64,000 nt of DNA from an uncultured Pelagibacteraceae bacterium (GTDB taxonomy: Bacteria; Pseudomonadota; Alphaproteobacteria; Pelagibacterales; Pelagibacteraceae), in contig CACEQR010000006.1 of the NCBI GenBank assembly GCA_902561765.1, forward strand, positions 1 through 64,000. Reading direction: 5' to 3'. Shown here piece after piece: positions 25,878 to 33,263 of the stretch. The position numbers were made by a program, and so were the translations under genes. Within the stretch, counting starts at the first letter, position 1; each line of letters begins with the position of its first letter. The notes under the pieces are model-generated. The model saw only the letters and a list, made by a program, of their open reading frames with translations. It ran no database searches and was not told the DNA's origin.

Positions 25878-26948
25878 ATGTTAAACGGTTTGTCATTTCA
25901 AAATTTTTTTAAAGATTTGGGTACTAGCTACAAAGCTCTTTTTATTGGTATTACAGGAGGATATATTGGAACTATAATTGGACTCCCCTTACCGTGGTTA
26001 TTAGGCTCTCTTGGTCTGAACCTTTGTGTTGCCTTTACAAAATTTAATATAAAGTTTCCTACAAAATTATTAAATCCTATTTTTTTAATGGTTGGCATAA
26101 TCCTTGGGGGGACTCTTAATGTATCTTTGTTATACAAAATACATTTGTGGATATTCTCGTCTGTAGCAATGTTGATATGTACAATTGTCAGTACAATATT
26201 AGCTGGTTTGTATTTTGCTAAGGTTTGTAAATTTGATAAATTTATTGCTACATTAGCTGCTTTACCAGGTGCATTTGTTCCGATTGCAGCCGCACTGCTA
26301 GAATATGGTAAAAAAGATAATCATAAACAAGTATTAATACCACAAGCAACAAGAGTAATTTTTATCGTTAGTTTTGTGCCAATTTTATTTATAAGTAATT
26401 TAGGTTTTTCGGAAATCGAAGGATATAATTACGATAACATTTACAATCTTAGATATTATTTTGAAATAATATTTTTAATTTTTATTTGCTATTTATTTTC
26501 ACTATTTTTGAAGAAACTTAAAATTCCGTCTCCTATTCTTGTGGGTGCAATGGCTTTATCTGGATTATTTTATACTTTTGAAATTGTTAATGCTAGATTT
26601 CCTGATTTTATAATAAATATTGCTTTTATTTTTTTAGGAACAGCACTTGGAAGTAGATTGAATGGTTTAAAATTGAAAGAATTATTTTTTTATATATTTC
26701 ACGGAGTTGTAGTCAGTTCGATACTTGTAATAGTTGCAATGGTAACTGCATATTTTTTACAATTTCTTGGCTTTGATTTCATTCCAACATTTTTAAGTTT
26801 TGCCCCAGGAGGCATACATGAGATGGTAGTAATAAGTGTAGCTTATAATATTGATCCAATTTTTGTGAGCTATCACCATTTTTTGAGAATATTAATAATT
26901 GTAGCTTTTCTTCCAATTATACTTAAAAAATTTAGTGATAATTCTTAA
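25878..26948 (+). CDS. AbrB-family membrane protein (putative transporter)
   Basis: A 356-aa polytopic protein made of two homologous halves of about five helices, each containing the AbrB-duplication signature (GLPLPWLLGSLGLNL near residue 36; KIPSPILVGAMALSG near residue 214; LSFAPGGIHEMVVIS near residue 309). The name comes from an E. coli family that is not the Bacillus AbrB regulator; older databases also call it ammonia monooxygenase-like. It is thought to be a carrier. Divergence from tctCBA suggests a linked transport role, but this is not proven. Confidence 0.82.
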   Translation: MLNGLSFQNFFKDLGTSYKALFIGITGGYIGTIIGLPLPWLLGSLGLNLCVAFTKFNIKFPTKLLNPIFLMVGIILGGTLNVSLLYKIHLWIFSSVAMLICTIVSTILAGLYFAKVCKFDKFIATLAALPGAFVPIAAALLEYGKKDNHKQVLIPQATRVIFIVSFVPILFISNLGFSEIEGYNYDNIYNLRYYFEIIFLIFICYLFSLFLKKLKIPSPILVGAMALSGLFYTFEIVNARFPDFIINIAFIFLGTALGSRLNGLKLKELFFYIFHGVVVSSILVIVAMVTAYFLQFLGFDFIPTFLSFAPGGIHEMVVISVAYNIDPIFVSYHHFLRILIIVAFLPIILKKFSDNS

Positions 26949-26953
26949 AGTAT

Positions 26954-27697
26954 TTAAATAAAGTCTATTATAAGTTTAGTGCTGCTTAAAAGAATTAATG
27001 CATAAAGGATATTATAAAATAAATTTTCTTCAATAATTTTTAATAATTTATATCCAATAAATATCCCAATTATAGCTAAGGGAAAAAGAGAAATAGATTG
27101 ATACAGAGTATCAAAATTCATCATAGATAAATAAATGTACAAGGGTAATTTTATCAGATTAACACAGCTAAAAAAAATAATTCTTGTTCCAACGTAAACT
27201 TCTTTTTTCAATCTTAGAGGAAGAAGATAAAGACTGGTAGGTGTTCCACCAGCATGAACGCAAAAGCTTGAGAATCCTGCGATTGCGGAGCAGATCGCTC
27301 CTTTAATAAAATTCTTTTTAGCTGGAACTGTCTTTTCTTTTTTAAATAAAAAATAATGTCCAGCAAATAAAAAACCCATTACCCCAACTATTAGTTTAAG
27401 CAAGTCTTCTGAGAAATTGTTAAATGTAAAAGAGCCAATTATAATACCTACTGCTGCAAATGGTACGATTATTTTTAAAATGCTGAAATCAAACTCTCTT
27501 CTAAATCTATATACAGCTATGATATCTGAAAATATTAAAATAGGTAAAATGATTGCTAGAGCTTGTTGCAAAGGCATTACAATGGTCATCAGAGGAACAG
27601 AAATAAGTGATATCGATCCACCTAAACCAGATTTTGCAATCCCATATAAAATTATTGCAGGTACTACACTTATAAAAAAAAGGGAATTAATTTCCAT
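26954..27697 (-). CDS. TSUP (TauE/SafE) family membrane carrier
   Basis: A 247-aa integral membrane protein of about eight helices with the N-terminal family motif YGIAKSGLGGSISLISVP and a second half beginning near SAIAGFSSFCVHAGGTP. It is the shorter TSUP type. It overlaps the glycosyltransferase family 9 gene start region by one base at 27697 and converges with the AbrB-type gene. The substrate is unknown. Confidence 0.82.
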   Translation of the reverse strand: MEINSLFFISVVPAIILYGIAKSGLGGSISLISVPLMTIVMPLQQALAIILPILIFSDIIAVYRFRREFDFSILKIIVPFAAVGIIIGSFTFNNFSEDLLKLIVGVMGFLFAGHYFLFKKEKTVPAKKNFIKGAICSAIAGFSSFCVHAGGTPTSLYLLPLRLKKEVYVGTRIIFFSCVNLIKLPLYIYLSMMNFDTLYQSISLFPLAIIGIFIGYKLLKIIEENLFYNILYALILLSSTKLIIDFI

Positions 27698-28638
27698 TAA
27701 TTTAAAGATTTAATTACATATTCAAAAACTTTCTCAGGTGAAAGTTTATTAAGATCTGTAACTTGTATTGCTTTGAAATTTTGTCTCTCTATACTTACTT
27801 TATATGCGGTAGTATGGGAACCAAACAAAGCCAAACCTCTGGCGTCTAAATGGGCAGCCATATGAGCTGGACCTGTATCATTAGATACCACGAAAGAACT
27901 ATCTTTTATTAATGTTGCAAGTTCCACGATACTTAATGATTTATTTTCATTTAAAATTGAAATTGCATTAATGTCATTTGTCATATTTAATTCATTAGGA
28001 CCTGGTGCAATAACTATTTTGTATTCATTGTTAAATTTTTTTTTTATTAAATCTATAAGCTGATTGTAATAAGGCCATTTTTTAATTTTCAAGTGTGGAG
28101 AACAAAAAGGGAATAAAATTATGTATTTATTTAAATCAAATTTTTTTTTTATATTTTCAATATTGGAACAAGCCCAATTAAAATCAGGAAACATAGTTTT
28201 ATTAATTTTTATGCCTGAGGTTTCTAGTTGATGTTTAAATCTGTTTAGAACAGGGTTTTTATCAAATTCATCTTTAGATTTATCTTTTGGCAATGTAGTT
28301 TCAGAAGACGACCAAATAAGATTGCCAGCATTAGGAAACAATATTTTTTTATAGAAACTTGATCTAGATGAATTTTGTAAATCAAAAATTTTTATAAATT
28401 TATATTTTTTTAATTTGCGCATAAGATTAAATAAATAAAACAAATTAAATCTAGATAATCTCTTATCTAAAATTACGTCCTCTAAATATGGATTTTGCTT
28501 AAAAAGAACAATGTAAGGCTTGGTTGTTAATAAATAGACTTTATCATTTTTGTGAAAATCAGAAATATCTTGAATTGCACCGCTTGCTTGGGCTATATCA
28601 CCTAAAGAACCATGTTTGATTATAAGAATATTAGACAT
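27697..28638 (-). CDS. Glycosyltransferase family 9 (heptosyltransferase-like)
   Basis: A 313-aa GT-B protein similar to ADP-heptose:LPS heptosyltransferases. It begins with the typical ILIIKHGSLGDIAQASGA, has LFPFCSPHLKIKKWP at the start of the C-terminal domain, and the donor-binding VVSNDTGPAHMAAHL near residue 252. SAR11-type cells may lack canonical LPS core genes, so the sugar could be other than heptose. It is coupled to a TSUP gene by a one-base overlap and diverges from the DUF6165 gene across 32 bp. Confidence 0.88.
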   Translation of the reverse strand: MSNILIIKHGSLGDIAQASGAIQDISDFHKNDKVYLLTTKPYIVLFKQNPYLEDVILDKRLSRFNLFYLFNLMRKLKKYKFIKIFDLQNSSRSSFYKKILFPNAGNLIWSSSETTLPKDKSKDEFDKNPVLNRFKHQLETSGIKINKTMFPDFNWACSNIENIKKKFDLNKYIILFPFCSPHLKIKKWPYYNQLIDLIKKKFNNEYKIVIAPGPNELNMTNDINAISILNENKSLSIVELATLIKDSSFVVSNDTGPAHMAAHLDARGLALFGSHTTAYKVSIERQNFKAIQVTDLNKLSPEKVFEYVIKSLN

Positions 28639-28670
28639 ATTTTAAACAACTTAACACACTATCTTTATTT

Positions 28671-29060
28671 ATGAATAAAATTTTAATTGAAGTTTCAGTT
28701 GGTGAACTATTAGATAAAATTTCAATTTTAGAAATCAAAAAAGAAAAAATTAAAGATTTAGATAAATTAAAATTTATAAATGATGAATATCTAATTTTAA
28801 AGAAACAATTGGATGAAAACATAACTTTAAATGATGAATTAAAAAAACTTTATGAAGAATTAAAGGCAATAAATACAAAACTTTGGGATATTGAAGACAA
28901 CAAAAGAATGTGTGAAAAAAATAGTGATTTTGGTGAAAATTTTATAAAACTATCAAGAGATGTTCATTTTTTAAATGATGATAGAGCAAAAATTAAATTA
29001 GCAATAAATGATATAACCGGCTCAAAGATAAAGGAAATTAAACAATACACAAACTATTAA
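28671..29060 (+). CDS. DUF6165-family protein
   Basis: A 129-aa, highly charged, mainly alpha-helical protein with heptad-like leucine spacing through residues 10-70, suggesting a coiled coil. The opening ILIEVSVGELLDKISILEIK and RDVHFLNDDRAKIKLAIN match what I recall of DUF6165, which is often found near glycosyltransferases as here. Function is unknown. The TAA stop shares TTAA with the convergent nitrilase-family gene. Confidence 0.75.
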   Translation: MNKILIEVSVGELLDKISILEIKKEKIKDLDKLKFINDEYLILKKQLDENITLNDELKKLYEELKAINTKLWDIEDNKRMCEKNSDFGENFIKLSRDVHFLNDDRAKIKLAINDITGSKIKEIKQYTNY

Positions 29061-29842
29061 AGCATACTGGGGATAACTTTTCTCAAATCCATAGATAGTT
29101 TTGGATTAATTTTTGAATAAATAATTCCTTTTCCAAATTTCTTAAGAGCCATAATTTTACCATCAGGTGATATAATTACAGTATGTCCAAAAGTTTCTCT
29201 TTTAATTGTATTTTTTCCTGTTTGATTAGGTGCAAATATATAACAAAAATTTTCAATTGCTCTTGCTTTTAACAAAGTTAACCAATGTCTTTGACCAGTT
29301 GTTTTCGTAAAGGCGGATGGAACAGTTATAAAACTTAAATTTTTTTTAGATAAGTTTCTATAAAGCTCTGGAAATCTTAGATCATAACATATCGAAAGAC
29401 CTATTTTACCCCAAGGTAATTTTGCTGATACTAGTTTTTTTCCTGCCATAAAAACTTTACTTTCTTTATGTTGTTCTTTTTTTGAAACTTTTACATCAAA
29501 CATATTTATCTTATCGTAATAAGTATTTATTTCACCCTTGGGTCCTATAAGAATAGATCTATTTCTTAGTTTATTTTTTTCTTTAACACACATTGATCCA
29601 ATGAGTATCCATTTCTTCTTTTTTTTGGCTATAAATTTCACTTTTTTTATAATTGGATCATGTTTCATTTCATATGAATATTTAAATAAATTATTCTTGT
29701 CAGCAGACATTATTGAAGAAGTCTCAGGAGTAATTATTAAATCAGCTTTATTCTTTATTGCTTGATTTATATATTTGATAATATCCTTAAAATTTTTATT
29801 ATAATTTTCGCCACTAGATAACTGAATACAAGCTACTTTCAT
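29057..29842 (-). CDS. Nitrilase-superfamily carbon-nitrogen hydrolase
   Basis: A 261-aa cytoplasmic amidase of the Nit family. The catalytic triad is visible as Glu40 (ITPET), Lys111 (YYDKINMFDV) and Cys152 (SICYDLRFPELYR). These motifs resemble Nit1/Nit2-type omega-amidases and deaminated-glutathione amidases. The ATG overlaps the end of the ABC permease gene by 4 bp, placing it in the operon with the amino-acid importer and the SpeD-SpeE fusion. It may hydrolyse an amide or carbamoyl intermediate of the imported compound, but that is inference. Confidence 0.88.
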   Translation of the reverse strand: MKVACIQLSSGENYNKNFKDIIKYINQAIKNKADLIITPETSSIMSADKNNLFKYSYEMKHDPIIKKVKFIAKKKKKWILIGSMCVKEKNKLRNRSILIGPKGEINTYYDKINMFDVKVSKKEQHKESKVFMAGKKLVSAKLPWGKIGLSICYDLRFPELYRNLSKKNLSFITVPSAFTKTTGQRHWLTLLKARAIENFCYIFAPNQTGKNTIKRETFGHTVIISPDGKIMALKKFGKGIIYSKINPKLSMDLRKVIPSML

Positions 29843-30516
29843 GTTTGAAATCCATATTTTTTTTCTAAGTACTTTACAATATTATGTATAATAAAGGTTA
29901 GAAATAAATATATTATTCCAGCAGTAATGAAAGCTTCAAATGGTTTAAAAGTTAAAACATTTACTTTCCTTGCCTCACCCATTAAATCCATAATTGTTAT
30001 AACGCTTGCAAGAGATGTCCCCTTTAGCATTAAAATTATTTCATTTCCATAAGCTGGTAATGACTGTTTTATTGCAATTGGAATTTGTATTTTATAAAAG
30101 GTAATTTTTTTTGTAACACCAAGACTTTGTGCAGCTTCTATGTAGCCTTCTTTTATTGTTTGAAACGCTGATCTTAAAATTTCAGATGTGTATGCTCCAG
30201 TATTTAATGAAAATGCAATAATTGCACACCAATAAGGCTCTCTGATAATTACCCACAAGAATGAATTCCTAAGAAATTCAATATTTGCTAACCCATAATA
30301 TATTAAATATAACTGAACTAATAATGGTGTCCCTCTAAAGAAGTAAGAGTATCCATAAGCAAATTTATTTATTATTGGATTTTTATTTATCCTTAAAATT
30401 GAAAAAAGCAAACCTATTAACAATCCAAAAAACATTGAAGATGCTAGAAGTTTTAAAGTTATGACTGCTCCATTTAACAGGCTTGGAAAAATACTGATCA
30501 TTAAATTTATATCCAT
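29839..30516 (-). CDS. Polar amino-acid ABC transporter permease (HisM type)
   Basis: A 225-aa inner-membrane subunit with five helices. The HisM-type features are YSYFFRGTPLLVQLYLIYYG near residue 57, and the EAA loop EAAQSLGVTKKITFYKIQIP near residue 143, which contacts the ATPase. It forms a heterodimer with the upstream permease, coupled by a one-base overlap. No ATP-binding subunit is encoded in this cluster. Confidence 0.9.
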   Translation of the reverse strand: MDINLMISIFPSLLNGAVITLKLLASSMFFGLLIGLLFSILRINKNPIINKFAYGYSYFFRGTPLLVQLYLIYYGLANIEFLRNSFLWVIIREPYWCAIIAFSLNTGAYTSEILRSAFQTIKEGYIEAAQSLGVTKKITFYKIQIPIAIKQSLPAYGNEIILMLKGTSLASVITIMDLMGEARKVNVLTFKPFEAFITAGIIYLFLTFIIHNIVKYLEKKYGFQT

Positions 30517-31208
30517 TAAAAACCTTTGTTGTATCTAACTTCTAATTTGTTAATTATTTTCATGCTTAAGAATGTAAGAATTAAATACAGAACTGCTGCT
30601 ACAGAATAAAAAAATAAAGGGTCTCTTGTTGAGCCTGCAGCAATGTAAGACTGTCTCATTATTTCTACTAATCCAGTTACAGATATTAGTGATGTATCTT
30701 TTAGTGTAATTTGCCATACGTTACTTAAATTCGGAATAGATAATCTCAACATTTGGGGTAAAATAACTTTATAAAATTGAATATTTTTCTTTAATCCCAA
30801 AACTTTAGATGCTTCGAATTGGCCTTTATCAATTGATAAAATTGCTCCTCTAAAAACTTCCGTAGAGTATGCTCCAGATATAATGCCTATAGCAAGAGCA
30901 CCGGTTATAAAAGCGTTTATCTCAATATATCCATCATATCCAAAAATTGACGCAACATACATTGCAGCTCCAGTACCACCAAAAAATAATAAATATATTA
31001 CTAATAGTTCTGGAACACCTCTAATAATCGTAGTGTAACAATTTCCAATAACATTTAATGTTTTGTTTTTAGATAATTTTAAAGGTGTGAATATTAAAGC
31101 AAACAAAAAGCCTATTGCCATTGCACCTATAGAAACGGCAATTGTCATTAAGGTTGCAAAAAACAGTTCGTCTCCCCAACCAGTATCTCCAAATGAAAGA
31201 AGTTCCAT
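30516..31208 (-). CDS. Polar amino-acid ABC transporter permease (HisQ type)
   Basis: A 230-aa inner-membrane subunit with five helices. Characteristic segments are CYTTIIRGVPELLVIYLLFFG near residue 53 and the ATPase-docking loop EASKVLGLKKNIQFYKVILP near residue 132. It follows the binding-protein gene across a 44-bp gap that contains a strong hairpin. Together with the next permease it would form the channel. Confidence 0.9.
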   Translation of the reverse strand: MELLSFGDTGWGDELFFATLMTIAVSIGAMAIGFLFALIFTPLKLSKNKTLNVIGNCYTTIIRGVPELLVIYLLFFGGTGAAMYVASIFGYDGYIEINAFITGALAIGIISGAYSTEVFRGAILSIDKGQFEASKVLGLKKNIQFYKVILPQMLRLSIPNLSNVWQITLKDTSLISVTGLVEIMRQSYIAAGSTRDPLFFYSVAAVLYLILTFLSMKIINKLEVRYNKGF

Positions 31209-31214
31209 ATAGAT

Positions 31215-31239
31215 TGGCGACTATATAATATAGTCGCCA
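31215..31239 (-). other. Perfect hairpin between binding-protein and permease genes
   Basis: An 11-bp inverted repeat (TGGCGACTATA at 31215-31225, its complement at 31229-31239) with a 3-nt loop lies in the 44-bp gap of the amino-acid ABC operon. No U tract follows on the minus strand, so an mRNA-stabilising or processing role is more likely than termination. Confidence 0.7.
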
Positions 31240-31252
31240 TATCTAAAATTAA

Positions 31253-32080
31253 TTACATAGAAGCGTCAAAACCGAACCATTTAATGGCTATTCTGCTGAT
31301 ATGACCATCTTTTCTTGCTTTATCAATGGCTTTGTTAAAAGCTTTTAAAAGTTTGGTATCATCTTTTCTAATACCTACCCCTACACCATTACCAAATGCA
31401 CCGCCTGAAAAAGTTGGTCCCACAAGTACAACAGCTTCTCCAGATTTTTCAGCGTAGTCAGTAAATGCTACCGCAGCAGCTAACGCTACATCACATCTGC
31501 CATTAGATAAATCAAGATTAACCTCGTCCTGTGTCTTGTAAGTTTTTAAGTTTATTTTTCCTACATCTCCAGACTCAAGAAAATTTTGGTGAATTGTACC
31601 AATTTGAGTACAAACTGTTTTTCCAGATAAAGCAGATGTTAATGTTTTCATTGCTTTATTTACAGCTGATCCGCCAAGGTTTAAATTTACAGCATCAGGA
31701 GTATCTATTCCCTCTAGATCTGAACCCTTCATAACTGCTAAAGATGCAACTTCATCAGCGTATCCTTGAGAAAAATTTATTGTTTTCATTCTTTCCTCAG
31801 TGATTGACATTCCAGCCATTATTGCATCAAATTTTTTTGAAGTTAAAGCTGGTATCATACCGTCCCAGTCTTGTTCAACTATTTCACATTGTTGACCAAT
31901 GTATCTACATAATTGCCAAGCTAACTCTACTTCAAAACCAATTAATTTCCCTGAAGCATCTTTTGAATTCCAGGGAGGATAAGCACCTTCAGTTCCAATC
32001 CTAATTTTATCAGCATTAGCAGAGCTAATTAAAAATAAGGATAATAGAAAAGTTAAAAATATTTTTTTAATTACATTCAT
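31253..32080 (-). CDS. Amino-acid ABC transporter periplasmic binding protein
   Basis: A 275-aa family 3 solute receptor (SBP_bac_3) with a signal peptide cut near SANA-DKIR. Ligand-site motifs of the lysine/arginine/ornithine-histidine group are present: TEGAYPPWNSKDASGKLIGF, MAGMSITEERMK with the carboxylate-binding Arg, and a later DLSNGRCDVALA with the alpha-amino-binding Asp. It has a very strong Shine-Dalgarno GGAGG (32085-32089). It lies 57 bp downstream of the SpeD-SpeE gene, so a basic amino acid or related polyamine precursor is a reasonable guess. Confidence 0.9.
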   Translation of the reverse strand: MNVIKKIFLTFLLSLFLISSANADKIRIGTEGAYPPWNSKDASGKLIGFEVELAWQLCRYIGQQCEIVEQDWDGMIPALTSKKFDAIMAGMSITEERMKTINFSQGYADEVASLAVMKGSDLEGIDTPDAVNLNLGGSAVNKAMKTLTSALSGKTVCTQIGTIHQNFLESGDVGKINLKTYKTQDEVNLDLSNGRCDVALAAAVAFTDYAEKSGEAVVLVGPTFSGGAFGNGVGVGIRKDDTKLLKAFNKAIDKARKDGHISRIAIKWFGFDASM

Positions 32081-32137
32081 TTTTCCTCCGTTAAAAAAAT
32101 AATTATTTCACAATTTTTCTGATTTAAAAAGAAAAAT

Positions 32138-33178
32138 TTAATGATTTATTGAAGAGGAAAAATTCCAAGAACAATCAAAACTAGGTATATAAACTCTAGA
32201 TAATTTAGTGTTACCAAAATTTTGATTAAATATATTTAACCAATTTTCAACTTGCTTGGGCTTTTTATCTTGACTCCCAACTTGAGCAGTAATTACACCT
32301 TTTGGTTTTAATATTCTTACAAGAGAATTCATATTTTTAGCAGCTAAATCAATGCAATATTGATCGTCGTTTAGATCTACATATATTTGATCATATGTAT
32401 CATCTTTAACAGTTTTTATACTTTCAAATGCATCACCCCATACACATTTTACTGAATTTTTTTCAGTAGCCTTATCTCCAATCGTTCCAAGATGTTTGTC
32501 GCAAACCTCTACTACTTCAGGATCTAATTCGTACCAATCTATAAATCCAAAATTTTTTGATATACATTCTCTAGCAACTCCTCCATCTCCTCCACCAATA
32601 ATAGCAGCTTTTTCTTTATTAGAGTTTAAACTTAGCCCAGAGCTTACAAATGTAGAACTATAAAGATGCTCATCTTTTTCTGCTACTTGAATTTCATTAT
32701 CTATAAATAATGCTTTTCCAAATTGTTCCAATTCTAATATCTCAATATGTTGACCAACTTTTGACTTAAAGTTTTCGAACACTTTATTTACAACATATGA
32801 TTTTTTTAAACCTGGTGAACTATAATTATCATGATAGAGGTCTACGGTATCTCGATTAAATTGTTTTTTAATTATATGAGTATGTTCAATTTCATCTTTA
32901 ATAACCTCTAGAGCGACAGAAGGAGAAATTTTTGCACATGTAAAAAAATCGAAACTAATAATTCCTTTTTCAGGAAATGTATGAAAACTAATATGACTTT
33001 CTGCCAATAATGCAACTAAAGTAAATCCTTGAGGCTCAAACTTATATTTTGATATTTGGAGTACAGTAACTTTTGCTATTTTTGCAATTTTGTAAACTAA
33101 TTTTTCAAAGAAGACAGGATCATACTCCTTTTTTGTGCCTATTATATCTAAGGTAATATGTTCTCCAACTTTAGTCAT
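32138..33178 (-). CDS. Fused S-adenosylmethionine decarboxylase - spermidine synthase
   Basis: Bifunctional polyamine enzyme of 346 aa. Residues 1 to about 115 are a prokaryotic AdoMet decarboxylase: the self-cleavage site Glu60-Ser61 in LLAESHISFHTFPEKG, with His66 and Cys81, would make the pyruvoyl cofactor. Residues about 125-346 are an aminopropyltransferase with GGGDGG at 195-200 and YVDLNDDQY later. One chain thus makes decarboxylated AdoMet and transfers its aminopropyl group to putrescine, releasing methylthioadenosine. Fusions of this type are known in some bacteria. It precedes an amino-acid ABC importer on the same strand. Confidence 0.92.
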   Translation of the reverse strand: MTKVGEHITLDIIGTKKEYDPVFFEKLVYKIAKIAKVTVLQISKYKFEPQGFTLVALLAESHISFHTFPEKGIISFDFFTCAKISPSVALEVIKDEIEHTHIIKKQFNRDTVDLYHDNYSSPGLKKSYVVNKVFENFKSKVGQHIEILELEQFGKALFIDNEIQVAEKDEHLYSSTFVSSGLSLNSNKEKAAIIGGGDGGVARECISKNFGFIDWYELDPEVVEVCDKHLGTIGDKATEKNSVKCVWGDAFESIKTVKDDTYDQIYVDLNDDQYCIDLAAKNMNSLVRILKPKGVITAQVGSQDKKPKQVENWLNIFNQNFGNTKLSRVYIPSFDCSWNFSSSINH

Positions 33179-33263
33179 ATAATTATTAAATAACTTTAGT
33201 ATTTTAATTTTTTACTTCTTTCAAATAAAAAACTACGGTAATAGTTTATTGAAGGATAAAGCT

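Noticed and set aside
32112-32138. A 9-bp AT-only inverted repeat overlapping the SpeD-SpeE stop and the gap before the ABC binding-protein gene
   Set aside because: The stem is weak, has no GC pair except one, and no U tract follows on the minus strand; such repeats are common by chance in this base composition.
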